From Planctomycetota bacterium (lineage in GTDB: Bacteria; Planctomycetota; Phycisphaerae; SM23-33): a stretch of DNA of 64,000 nt. Both the position numbers and the translations under genes were made by a program. Location of the stretch: positions 1 to 64,000 of the forward strand of contig JAKJER010000034.1 in the NCBI GenBank assembly GCA_022705325.1. Direction: 5' to 3'. The notes beneath the pieces are model-generated. The model made no database searches, had not been told where the DNA came from, and worked only from the letters and a program-made list of their open reading frames with translations. This document shows positions 34,776 through 42,395 of this stretch, in pieces (the first letter of the stretch is position 1; each line of letters begins with the position of its first letter).

Positions 34776-35372
34776 TCATCGCCAGATCTGCCACCATCGC
34801 TTTCGGCTGCGGGACTCCTCATCGCGTGCGACCCGGCGGGCCATCAGGTCCAGGGCGGGCAGCTTGGAGCGCATGTCTCGAAGCTTCTGGCGAGCGAACT
34901 TCTCGGGGTAGCGGTGGAAGGCGGTCCGGGTGTCGTCGGTGAAGAACGCCGACTCGGGCGGCAATTCATCGTCGCCGCTGTAGAACTTGAGGGCCTCGGC
35001 CAGGCACAGGGCGGCGCGGTAGCTGATGCGCCTGGACTCGGCGGGCTTAAGTTCCTGAGCGGCCACCTCGATCAGCAGGTAGAACAGGCTGAGCCACTGG
35101 CCCAGGTCGATCACGCGGCTGGGTTGGTCGGTGGGGTTGATGGTTTCCGACTCGGGCGGCTGCTGGATGAGGTTGAATTCGGAGACAAACTCGATGGACT
35201 TCTGGGCGTGGCAATGATTGCAGGAAGTTCGTGCGAGGCGGACGACGGAGCCGGGTGAGACCGGCTCGATGGATTCGACAACGCGGGGCCCCTTGCCGCA
35301 CTCGTTACAGGCGGTGACGGTCAGGTAGTAGTGCAGCTCGTTGATCGTGCGTACCGAAAGAGGCCCGTCCAT
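34776..35372 (-). CDS. Zinc-ribbon protein of unknown function
   Basis: 198 residues, no signal peptide. Two CxxC pairs (ACNECG at about 20 and SCNHCHAQK at about 49) form a likely zinc ribbon. The second pair reads CNHCH, which formally matches a c-type haem site, but without export a zinc role is more likely. The rest is alpha-helical, with an aromatic helix (LGQWLSLFYLLIEVAA) and a basic tail (RSRKRWWQIWR). The start at 35372 is chosen because it gives the shortest frame keeping the ribbon N-terminal; no good ribosome site is seen. It lies 82 bp downstream of the lipoprotein gene. Confidence 0.55.
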   Translation of the reverse strand: MDGPLSVRTINELHYYLTVTACNECGKGPRVVESIEPVSPGSVVRLARTSCNHCHAQKSIEFVSEFNLIQQPPESETINPTDQPSRVIDLGQWLSLFYLLIEVAAQELKPAESRRISYRAALCLAEALKFYSGDDELPPESAFFTDDTRTAFHRYPEKFARQKLRDMRSKLPALDLMARRVARDEESRSRKRWWQIWR

Positions 35373-35454
35373 GTCGCCAAGCCAGTCCCGCCCCAATAGG
35401 TGAGCGGCGCGGGTCCGTCGCCCGCGCCGCAGATCGATGGTGCTGTCGGTCCGT

Positions 35455-35973
35455 TCAGGGCTGCCCGGCGCTGTCGGGGATGACGGGCTCGGCCGGAGCC
35501 GCCGGGGTCGCGGGAGCAGGTTCCGGGACAGCCGGCATGGGAGCACCGGGCATCTCGGCGCCTGGAGCAGCCGGGGCCGGCACTGCCGGAACGGCAGGCG
35601 CTTCGGGGGCGGGTACGGCCGGCACTGCGGGCGCCTCGGGCGCCGGTGCCGCAGGCACAGCGGGCACCGGAGCGGTCGGCACAGCCGGAACTGCCGGAGT
35701 GCCCGGAACTGCGGGGGTGCCCGGAGTTTCAGGCGTCGCCGGGGCCGTCGCCGGAGCTGTCGTCGGCGGGGCCGTCGGAGGAGGCAGGGCTGTCTTCTTC
35801 GCCACGACCCCCTGATCCTTGGCCACGTCCGGGTGGGCGTAGAACGTCAGCACGCTGGGCGGACCGTCCAGGTCCTTGTTGAACACCTTGGGCTCTTCGG
35901 GCGGCTGGCGCTTCTCGCAACCCGCCGCCGCCAACACCGCTATCCCCAGAACGACCAGCATCCACTTGTTCAT
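35455..35973 (-). CDS. Pro/Ala-rich lipoprotein
   Basis: 172 residues. The lipobox LAAAGC puts the lipidated cysteine at residue 19. After about 40 residues of ordinary sequence (SVLTFYAHPDVAKDQG) comes a low-complexity tail of roughly 110 residues built from PAVPAVPAPEAPA-like units. The tail is probably an extended spacer reaching away from the membrane or through the envelope. AGGAG precedes the ATG at 35973. The repeats make the opposite strand read as a collagen-like open frame, which is not a gene. No function is assigned. Confidence 0.7.
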   Translation of the reverse strand: MNKWMLVVLGIAVLAAAGCEKRQPPEEPKVFNKDLDGPPSVLTFYAHPDVAKDQGVVAKKTALPPPTAPPTTAPATAPATPETPGTPAVPGTPAVPAVPTAPVPAVPAAPAPEAPAVPAVPAPEAPAVPAVPAPAAPGAEMPGAPMPAVPEPAPATPAAPAEPVIPDSAGQP

Positions 35974-36042
35974 AGCTACTCCTGTGTAACACAGATCGCA
36001 CAGACTCAACCGGATTCCGCAGAAGCTCATGGAGCCCGCGTC

Positions 36043-36939
36043 TCAGGTTCGAAACAGCGGCTCGCTGTCCGTCCGGCGGGCGGCGGCCGCATCCGATGCC
36101 CGGGCAATTCCCAACGCTGCCAGCGCGTCGCGCTCCACCACCGACCGCAACGTCTCACGCGGGACCGGTGGCAGGTTCGTGCCCTGAACCACCTCATGCA
36201 AGCGGTAGAGGCCCTCGATGGCCTCGGCCGCGGTGAAGTACGGAAAATCGCTGCCGAAGAGGATCTTGTCCATCACGCGGTACTGGTAGGCCAGCACCAG
36301 GGCGTTATAGGCCTGCCAGGGGCGTCGCAGCAGCGACGCCACATCGGCGAACACCCGGGGATGCTTGCCCACCAGCGCGATGCCCTCTTCCACCCACGGG
36401 TGGCCCAGCGACGAGATTACGATGGTCAGGCGGGGGAACTCGCGGGCCACCTCGTCCAGCAGGAATGGGCGGGCATAATCCAGGCAAGCCTGGGCCTGGA
36501 AATGCGTGCCCTGGCAGAAGAAGATCGGAGCGCCCCGCTCCTGGGCCAGCTCGTACAGGGCCATGGCCCGGCTGTCGCTGGGGTGAAAATCCTGAGAACA
36601 CGGGCTGACGGTCAGCCCGCGAAACTCGCGCCGCTCCAGCAACTCTTCAGCCACCTTCACGGCCTCGTCCTGGGCAGGATCGACAGCGGCGATCCCGATC
36701 ATCCGGTCGCTGTTGCGGGATACGTGCTCGGCGATCAGCTCGTTGGGGACTTCAGCCCCCAGGCGCACGCTGCAGAAGCCCATGACCAGCGCCTTCCACA
36801 CGCACCGCGAGGCCTGCTCGTGGCTGTGCGCGTCCGCGGACAGGTCCTCGCGCCCGCCCTGGCGCGCGATGTACGCGCGCGCTCCCTGGCCGAGTTGGTC
36901 GGGGTTGGACCAAATATGTGTCAGGCAGTCGACGATCAT
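36043..36939 (-). CDS. Amidohydrolase family 2 protein with altered metal site
   Basis: 298 residues. The barrel starts MIVDCLTHIW, where the family normally has HxH; the first histidine is replaced by Leu6 while His8 is kept. Later motifs are present: SSLGHPW and LFGSDFPY with the conserved aspartate. Loss of one ligand could mean a single-metal or decarboxylase-like site, or loss of activity. The ATG at 36939 is preferred over 36963 because it begins at the first strand. No ribosome site is visible. A TTGCTT/TAGAAT promoter lies upstream. Confidence 0.75.
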   Translation of the reverse strand: MIVDCLTHIWSNPDQLGQGARAYIARQGGREDLSADAHSHEQASRCVWKALVMGFCSVRLGAEVPNELIAEHVSRNSDRMIGIAAVDPAQDEAVKVAEELLERREFRGLTVSPCSQDFHPSDSRAMALYELAQERGAPIFFCQGTHFQAQACLDYARPFLLDEVAREFPRLTIVISSLGHPWVEEGIALVGKHPRVFADVASLLRRPWQAYNALVLAYQYRVMDKILFGSDFPYFTAAEAIEGLYRLHEVVQGTNLPPVPRETLRSVVERDALAALGIARASDAAAARRTDSEPLFRT

Positions 36940-37242
36940 GTTTGAGGATCGCTCCGCCGCCAAGGCGTCGCGACGGCGGGTATTCTACGGGATGTCCGCT
37001 TGGGAAGCAATCACTTTGGAGCGACACAAGCAGACGTATTACCGGCGAATTGGCCGCTCCCAGGAGGCCCACACAGTCATCCCGGCCCGGCAACAGAACG
37101 TCACGCGTAACGACAACACCCCCTCCCGGCATGTGCATCTTGTGATACGACACGGCTGATGCAGATGGAGACCCATTTGTGTCCGCCCCCCGCTCAGCGA
37201 AACGGTGATGGCCGTCTGTCTTCCGTCAAGGCCGGGTCGAGC
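36940..37242. other. 303-bp intergenic region holding the amidohydrolase promoter
   Basis: Apart from the promoter at 36982-37010 I see no gene, repeat or hairpin in this stretch. Open frames here have no ribosome sites or recognisable product. Confidence 0.5.
36982..37010 (-). promoter_or_regulatory. Sigma-70-like promoter of the amidohydrolase gene
   Basis: On the minus strand TTGCTT (37010-37005) and TAGAAT (36987-36982) are 17 bp apart. The predicted leader to the ATG at 36939 is about 36 nt. Confidence 0.45.
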
Positions 37243-38814
37243 TCATCCCCCGCGCCTCGGGCTGGTCCGGCCCCGCGACCGCATCCACTCCCTCAGCCGA
37301 TCGAACCGTTCTCGCATCTGCTGCCGGTCCGCCTCGTCGGTGCGCCGCGGACGGGGGGCCTCCTCCGTCTGGGCCGTCGGCGGATACGCCAGGGGACCGT
37401 CGCTGATCCGCTCCACGGCCTGGCCGGGCAACATGCCTTTGCGCCCGATGAGATAGTACGAACTCAATTGCCGCTGGTGATAGAGCCCGGTCTTGCCCCC
37501 GACCGACCGGATCGCCGCCTGGGCCCGCTCCGTGAACGACGTCGCCCCGTCGTGACGGACCGCCAGTATCACCAGTGTCATCGGCGAGAGAGACTCGATC
37601 GCCTGGGCCAGCTTATCCGACTCGCTGCGCCGGTTGCAGGCGTCGAAGGTGACCGCCCGGCTGGGTTGGCCGTTGCGGAAGGCCACCATGGTCACCCCGG
37701 TGGTGTCCTCCCCGCTGCTGGCGTCGATGAGGGTCTTCCCCTTGTGGATGATCGCGACGCGGTCGCCTGCGTTGTGTCCCTGTGAGATGATCTGGATCTC
37801 CTTCAGCAAGGCGGCGAACCCGCCGTCGGGCCCGGCCAACTTCTCTTCCAGCTTGCGGATTTCCTCCTTCACCTCACCCAAGCCCTTGTGGGCCAGCAGA
37901 CGGTGGGGGTCGTCGGCCTCGGCGGCTTCCAGATAGCGCGTGTAGTAGTCCCGGGCATGGGTCAGCATGTTCATCTGCCCGCTCAGCGAGGCGTCGTCGT
38001 CCAGGTGTCGGTACCATTCGGCCAGTTCCAGGCAACTGACCGGCGGGGTCTGGGCGACCTCGACCGCCGCGAGAGGGACGTAGGTGCGGAGGACCTCGTC
38101 CATGTCGCGATTGAGCAGCTTCTTGGCCTGCTCCAGGTCGTCGTATTCCACCACGTTGAGGATGACCAACTCGTTGCGGGCCTCGGCGTCCTGGGCGTCT
38201 CGATCCAGGCGGGCGCGGAACATGTCGTGGCGCTGGTCGATCCGCACGCGGGGCTGGATCTCGCGGATCTTCGATTGGATCTCGCCCGTCCGGTCGCTGC
38301 GGATGGCATTGGCCACCGCCATCGCCCGCTGGTAGAACGACAGCGCCTCGGGCGACTTGCGGTCAGCTGCGCGATGGTCGCCCAACTCCATCAACACGCC
38401 GATCACGTCCGAGCCGGCCTTGAGCTTGGCCGGGCCCCTCTCGCGGGCGAACAGTTGCTGGGCCACAGTAAGGACCTTCTCCAGGCACTGGGCCCGGCGC
38501 TGAGGCGCTTTGTCCGCCAACAACCGCATCGCCGCGATGGCCGTCGACAGCGATGCGGGGTTCTTCAGCCCAAACTCGTACGCCTTTTCCAACAGCAGGA
38601 CCTGGAGTTCGGGGCTGTCGCCCGAAGCCTCCGCCGATTTGAGCAGCGAGGCGGACAAGGCGGCGTCATCGCGGGTGTCGGCCGTCGAAGAGGCTTTGCG
38701 GACCTCGGCCCCGAACAGCTGCTGGAAATCCGCCTGGACGTCGGCCAGGACAGCCTGCGAGCACAGCGCAAACATGAAAACCGCGCACGCGGCCTGCAAG
38801 GCGCAGCGAGCCAT
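37243..38814 (-). CDS. Secreted helical-repeat protein with ILEI/FAM3-like C-terminal domain
   Basis: 523 residues, signal peptide to about residue 24. Residues 25-330 are all-helical, TPR-like, ending in a coiled-coil-like stretch (EVKEEIRKLEEKL). Residues about 350-470 match the pattern of the interleukin-like EMT inducer (ILEI/FAM3) beta-beta-alpha domain: VTMVAFRNGQPSRAVTFD, SLSPMTLVILAVRHDGAT and YYLIGRKGMLPG, including the 'IGRKG' block. This domain is best known in animal secreted proteins and glycan-modifying enzymes. The tail is Arg-rich. AAGGAG lies before the ATG at 38814. Function is unknown; the ILEI call is by motif only. Confidence 0.65.
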   Translation of the reverse strand: MARCALQAACAVFMFALCSQAVLADVQADFQQLFGAEVRKASSTADTRDDAALSASLLKSAEASGDSPELQVLLLEKAYEFGLKNPASLSTAIAAMRLLADKAPQRRAQCLEKVLTVAQQLFARERGPAKLKAGSDVIGVLMELGDHRAADRKSPEALSFYQRAMAVANAIRSDRTGEIQSKIREIQPRVRIDQRHDMFRARLDRDAQDAEARNELVILNVVEYDDLEQAKKLLNRDMDEVLRTYVPLAAVEVAQTPPVSCLELAEWYRHLDDDASLSGQMNMLTHARDYYTRYLEAAEADDPHRLLAHKGLGEVKEEIRKLEEKLAGPDGGFAALLKEIQIISQGHNAGDRVAIIHKGKTLIDASSGEDTTGVTMVAFRNGQPSRAVTFDACNRRSESDKLAQAIESLSPMTLVILAVRHDGATSFTERAQAAIRSVGGKTGLYHQRQLSSYYLIGRKGMLPGQAVERISDGPLAYPPTAQTEEAPRPRRTDEADRQQMRERFDRLREWMRSRGRTSPRRGG

Positions 38815-38835
38815 GTTGAACTCCTTGAGCAAGAG

Positions 38836-38854
38836 AAACGGTTGATAACCGTTT
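38836..38854. promoter_or_regulatory. Palindromic operator candidate over the transcription start
   Basis: AAACGGTT at 38836-38843 and AACCGTTT at 38847-38854 form a perfect 8-bp dyad around GAT. It sits directly downstream of the minus-strand -10 (TATAAA), covering the expected start site. That is the usual position for a repressor operator. Confidence 0.45.
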
Positions 38855-38855
38855 G

Positions 38856-38883
38856 TTTATACGGTTATACCAGGGAATGTCAT
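38856..38883 (-). promoter_or_regulatory. Sigma-70-like promoter of the ILEI-domain gene
   Basis: ATGACA (38883-38878) and TATAAA (38861-38856) are separated by 16 bp on the minus strand, each one or two changes from consensus. A second TATAAC lies 8 bp upstream of the TATAAA. Confidence 0.5.
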
Positions 38884-39048
38884 CCCCGGTTACTTCAGTT
38901 GTTGCGAAAAGCCAGGTATCGGTCCCGTCAACGGCACAGCCCAATGGCACGCTCCAAGAAATGCCGGAGTGCACGCTGTCTGTCTTTGCGTCCGTCTTAT
39001 CCCTATTGAGAAACGCTGAACGTCTGTTCACGCACAAGAGGAGATGTA

Positions 39049-40422
39049 ATGACCGCGCAAGCCCGCACGCGTCGCCGTTTCCTCGGCTCTGCCGCCGCAA
39101 CCGGTTTCCTCCTGCTTGCCGACCCCCGCTCGCTGCGGGCCTATGCCGCCAACGATCGCGTCAATCTGGCCCACGTCGGTTGCGGCGGACGGGGACGAGA
39201 GTTGATCGGCACGTTCGCCAATCTGGCCACGATCGTGGCCATGTGCGACGTCAATGACTCGCGGGCCACCGAGATGTACCGTAAGCACCCCGACGTGCCT
39301 AAGTTCAAGGACTACCGACGGATGCTGGAGGCCAAGGGCCGCGAAATCGACGCGGTGGTGATCGCCGTTCCCGACCATTCGCACGCCGCCGCCACGGCTG
39401 CCGCTATCCGCGCGGGAAAGCACGTCTATACGGAGAAGCCCCTCACCCGGCTGGTGCACGAGTCGCGGGCCCTGCGCGAGCTGGCTGGCAAGCACAAGGT
39501 CGCCACCTCCATGGGCAACCAGGGCACTGCCTCCGGGGCCTACCGCCGGGCCGTCGAAGTCATCCAGGCAGGCAAGCTGGGGACGATCCAAGCCGTCTAC
39601 TCCTTCACGGACCAGGGCGGCCTGGGCTGGACCAAGGCCCCCGAGGGCGAGCAGAAGATCCCGCCGTATCTGGACTGGGACTTGTGGCTGGGCCCGGCCG
39701 CCAGCCGGCCGTTCCACATCAAGTGGATGGCCTGGCACTTCTGGCGCGACTTCGGGACGGCCCAACTCGGCAACTGGGCCTCCCACATCGCCAATCTGCC
39801 TTTCCGGGCCCTGAAGATCGACTCGCTGTGGCAGGCAAGCGGCGAGCCCAGGTCTATCCGCGTCGAGGCGAAGGTGGCTGCCGTCAACCGTCTGGGCTTC
39901 CCCAGGTGGGAGCACGTGCAGTACCATGTGCCGCCCCGTGGCGACCTGCCTCCCGTGACGCTGCACTGGATGAACGGCGGAGGCAAGGAGGCCCACCGCA
40001 CCCAACTTGAGCAGGCGCTGGGCCGCGAACTCGACTGGGGCGACAAGGGCGACAAGAAGTGGAAGGACTGGGCCGGCTGCCTCGTCGTCGGCAGCGAGGG
40101 CAAGCTCTACGCCAACGCGCACAACACCACCTTCGCGCTCCTGCCTGAGGGCAAGTTCGCCGGCGTGCAGGTCCAGCGCCCCGAGACGCTCGAACCCTCC
40201 GGCGGGCACGAGCGCGACTGGCTCGCCGCCTGCCGCGGGGGCAAGAAGCCGTGGGCAAGCTTCGACTTCGCCGCCCCGCTGACCGAGTTCAACGTATTGG
40301 GCAACGTGGCCACCCAATTCGAAGGGGCGATCGAGTACGACCCGGTCGCGGGCAGGATCGTCAACAACGGCGAGGCCGACAAGTGCCTGTCCTGCGAGCA
40401 TCGCAAAGGATGGACCCTGTAA
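39049..40422 (+). CDS. Tat-exported Gfo/Idh/MocA family oxidoreductase
   Basis: 457 residues. A twin-arginine signal (RTRRRFLGSAAATGFLLLA, residues 6-24) shows folded export, presumably with bound NAD(P). The Rossmann loop is GCGGRGREL and the family lysine is in TEKPLTRL. The C-terminal domain resembles the long planctomycete subgroup, with KEAHRTQLEQALGR near residue 320. It probably oxidises a sugar in the periplasm. GAGGAG precedes the ATG. It is followed 84 bp later by a ThuA-type protein, a pairing known from sugar-catabolic loci. Confidence 0.88.
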   Translation: MTAQARTRRRFLGSAAATGFLLLADPRSLRAYAANDRVNLAHVGCGGRGRELIGTFANLATIVAMCDVNDSRATEMYRKHPDVPKFKDYRRMLEAKGREIDAVVIAVPDHSHAAATAAAIRAGKHVYTEKPLTRLVHESRALRELAGKHKVATSMGNQGTASGAYRRAVEVIQAGKLGTIQAVYSFTDQGGLGWTKAPEGEQKIPPYLDWDLWLGPAASRPFHIKWMAWHFWRDFGTAQLGNWASHIANLPFRALKIDSLWQASGEPRSIRVEAKVAAVNRLGFPRWEHVQYHVPPRGDLPPVTLHWMNGGGKEAHRTQLEQALGRELDWGDKGDKKWKDWAGCLVVGSEGKLYANAHNTTFALLPEGKFAGVQVQRPETLEPSGGHERDWLAACRGGKKPWASFDFAAPLTEFNVLGNVATQFEGAIEYDPVAGRIVNNGEADKCLSCEHRKGWTL

Positions 40423-40427
40423 GTGCA

Positions 40428-40451
40428 GACCTGCCTGCCGGCAGGCAGGTC
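40428..40451. repeat. 24-bp perfect palindrome
   Basis: GACCTGCCTGCC at 40428-40439 is followed directly by its exact reverse complement at 40440-40451. It lies 5 bp after the oxidoreductase stop, before an AT-richer stretch with repeated GATTG units (about 40462-40490). It resembles dispersed REP-like palindromes. Confidence 0.55.
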
Positions 40452-40506
40452 GCGGATGGGTTGATTGGCGATTGTTGATCTTCGATTGCCCGTTTGGAGA
40501 ATAACC

Positions 40507-42384
40507 ATGAGCTTCCGGTGCCTTTGGCTCCCCTTGTTCGCGCTTCTCCTGCTGTCCTGCTCCGTCTTCGCCATTGAGGACATCCCTGCCCATCAGAAGA
40601 AGAGAATCGACCAGGCCGTGCCCGCCGGGCCGCGGGGCCAGGTCAACAAGCCGCGGCGCGTCCTGATCTTCAGCACGCCCGACCACCTCTACGCCAAGGA
40701 CCCGCATAAGGGCTACTGCGTGCCCTACGGGGCCTACGCCTTCAAGGCCCTGGGCGAGAAGACCAAGGCCTACGAGCCCGTCCTGAGTGCGGACCTGGCC
40801 ATGTTCCTGCCCGACAACCTCGCCCCCTTCGACGCGGTCGTCATGAACAACAGTTGCGGAGCGTGGATCACCCCCACCGACGAAGACATGGCCAAAGCGG
40901 AGTTCAAGAAGCTCGGCGCCGACAAGGCCGCCGTCGAGCAGGCCCTGCGACAGGCCCTGCTCGACTACGTCCGCAACGGCGGGGGCATCGTCGCCATCCA
41001 TTTCGCCATCGCCGCCAATCGCCACTGGCCCGCGTTTGCCGAGTTGATCGGCGGGCAGTTCACCGGCCACCCGTGGAACGAGGAGATCGGCGTCTGCGCC
41101 GAAGAGCCCAGCCATCCGCTGCTGGCGGCCTTCGGCGGCAAGGACTTCCGCCTGGCCGACGAGATCTACCAGTACGGCAAGCCCTACAACCGTTCGGCCG
41201 TCCGCGTCCTGCTCTCGTTGGACCCCGAGCGGACCAATATGGGTGTGCGGTGGATCAACCAGCCGGACAACGACTTCGCGCTCGCCTGGGTCAAGTCCCA
41301 GGGCAAGGGGCGGGTCTTCTACACTTCATTCGGACACCGCACCGAGTTGTTCTGGCACCCGCAACTGCTCCAGATGTACCTGGACGCGGTGCAGTTCGCC
41401 GCCGGCGACCTCGACGCCCCCACGGCCCCGCGGGCTGATCGCCCCAACAAGCGGATGCCCGGCCCCACCCCTGCCGAGCAGCGCCTCGCCCTCATGAAGG
41501 CCCGTAAGGTCCCCGTGCCCAGCGACGAGGAGGTCGCCAAGATCGAGGCGGCTGCCCCTGACAAGCCCCCAGCCAAGCCCGCCCGCCCCCGGAAGATCCT
41601 CGTGTGGGGCCATAGCTGGACCCATCTGCCCAACCCCTACGCCGAGAAGGCCATCGAGATCCTCGGCCGAAAGACCGGCGCCTTCACCGCCACCGTCAGC
41701 GACGACCCGCGCCTGCTGATCGCCGACAGACTCGCCCAGTTCGATGCGCTGGTCATGAACAACATCCACGAGAACGAGCCCTTCCTGCCGCTCGATTTCG
41801 GCAAGCTCGGCCCCGAGCAGCAGGAGGCCGCCCGCAAGATGGATCAGGCCATTCGCAAGAGCATCCTGGACTTTGCAGCCGGCACGAAGGAAGGCAACCG
41901 CACTATCCCGGGCAAAGGCATCGTCGGCACGCACGCCGCCACCGCCGCCCTGAACAAATGGCCCGAGTACCTGGAGATGATGGGCGGCAGCTTCGGCGGG
42001 TACATCCTTCAGGACCTGGTGGTCAAGGTCGAACAGCCGACCCATCCCCTCACCGCGTGCTTCGGCGACAAGACTTTCGCCATCAACGACGAGATCTACA
42101 TCTTCCCCCAGGCCGACCAGCGTCAGAAGCTCCGCATCCTGCTCAGCCTGGACATGGACAAGACGAAGTTCCCCGAGAAGGTCCAGCTCGCCCGCCCCGG
42201 CCTGGAGAAGGGCCGGCCGGACAAGGACCACGCCATCAGTTGGATCAGGCCCTTTGGCACGGGCCGGGTATTCTACACCGTCCTGGGCCACCAGCCCGAG
42301 ACACACTGGAACCCCCAATTCCTGGCCCACCTGCTGGCGGGCATTCAATACGCTATTGGCGATCTGCCCGCCGACGGAAAGTAG
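40507..42384 (+). CDS. Secreted protein with two ThuA-like domains
   Basis: 625 residues, signal peptide to about residue 20. Two ThuA (trehalose-utilisation, glutamine-amidotransferase-like) domains lie in tandem, about 45-300 and 360-620. Matched blocks include FDAVVMNNS and FDALVMNNI, GGGIVAIHFA and GKGIVGTHAA, GRVFYTSFGHR and GRVFYTVLGHQ. The conserved ThuA histidine is present in both. ThuA proteins help process disaccharide derivatives, often with a Gfo/Idh/MocA partner, as here immediately upstream. GGAG precedes the ATG at 40507. Confidence 0.85.
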   Translation: MSFRCLWLPLFALLLLSCSVFAIEDIPAHQKKRIDQAVPAGPRGQVNKPRRVLIFSTPDHLYAKDPHKGYCVPYGAYAFKALGEKTKAYEPVLSADLAMFLPDNLAPFDAVVMNNSCGAWITPTDEDMAKAEFKKLGADKAAVEQALRQALLDYVRNGGGIVAIHFAIAANRHWPAFAELIGGQFTGHPWNEEIGVCAEEPSHPLLAAFGGKDFRLADEIYQYGKPYNRSAVRVLLSLDPERTNMGVRWINQPDNDFALAWVKSQGKGRVFYTSFGHRTELFWHPQLLQMYLDAVQFAAGDLDAPTAPRADRPNKRMPGPTPAEQRLALMKARKVPVPSDEEVAKIEAAAPDKPPAKPARPRKILVWGHSWTHLPNPYAEKAIEILGRKTGAFTATVSDDPRLLIADRLAQFDALVMNNIHENEPFLPLDFGKLGPEQQEAARKMDQAIRKSILDFAAGTKEGNRTIPGKGIVGTHAATAALNKWPEYLEMMGGSFGGYILQDLVVKVEQPTHPLTACFGDKTFAINDEIYIFPQADQRQKLRILLSLDMDKTKFPEKVQLARPGLEKGRPDKDHAISWIRPFGTGRVFYTVLGHQPETHWNPQFLAHLLAGIQYAIGDLPADGK

Positions 42385-42395
42385 TCGACTGCGGG

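Noticed and set aside
34776..35372. CNHCH in the small zinc-ribbon protein as a c-type haem site
   Set aside because: There is no export signal, and a second CxxC pair makes a zinc ribbon the simpler reading.
35480..35815. A collagen-like Gly-Thr-Ala-Gly open frame
   Set aside because: It is the reverse complement of the Pro/Ala/Val repeat of the lipoprotein, whose lipobox and ribosome site show the real strand.
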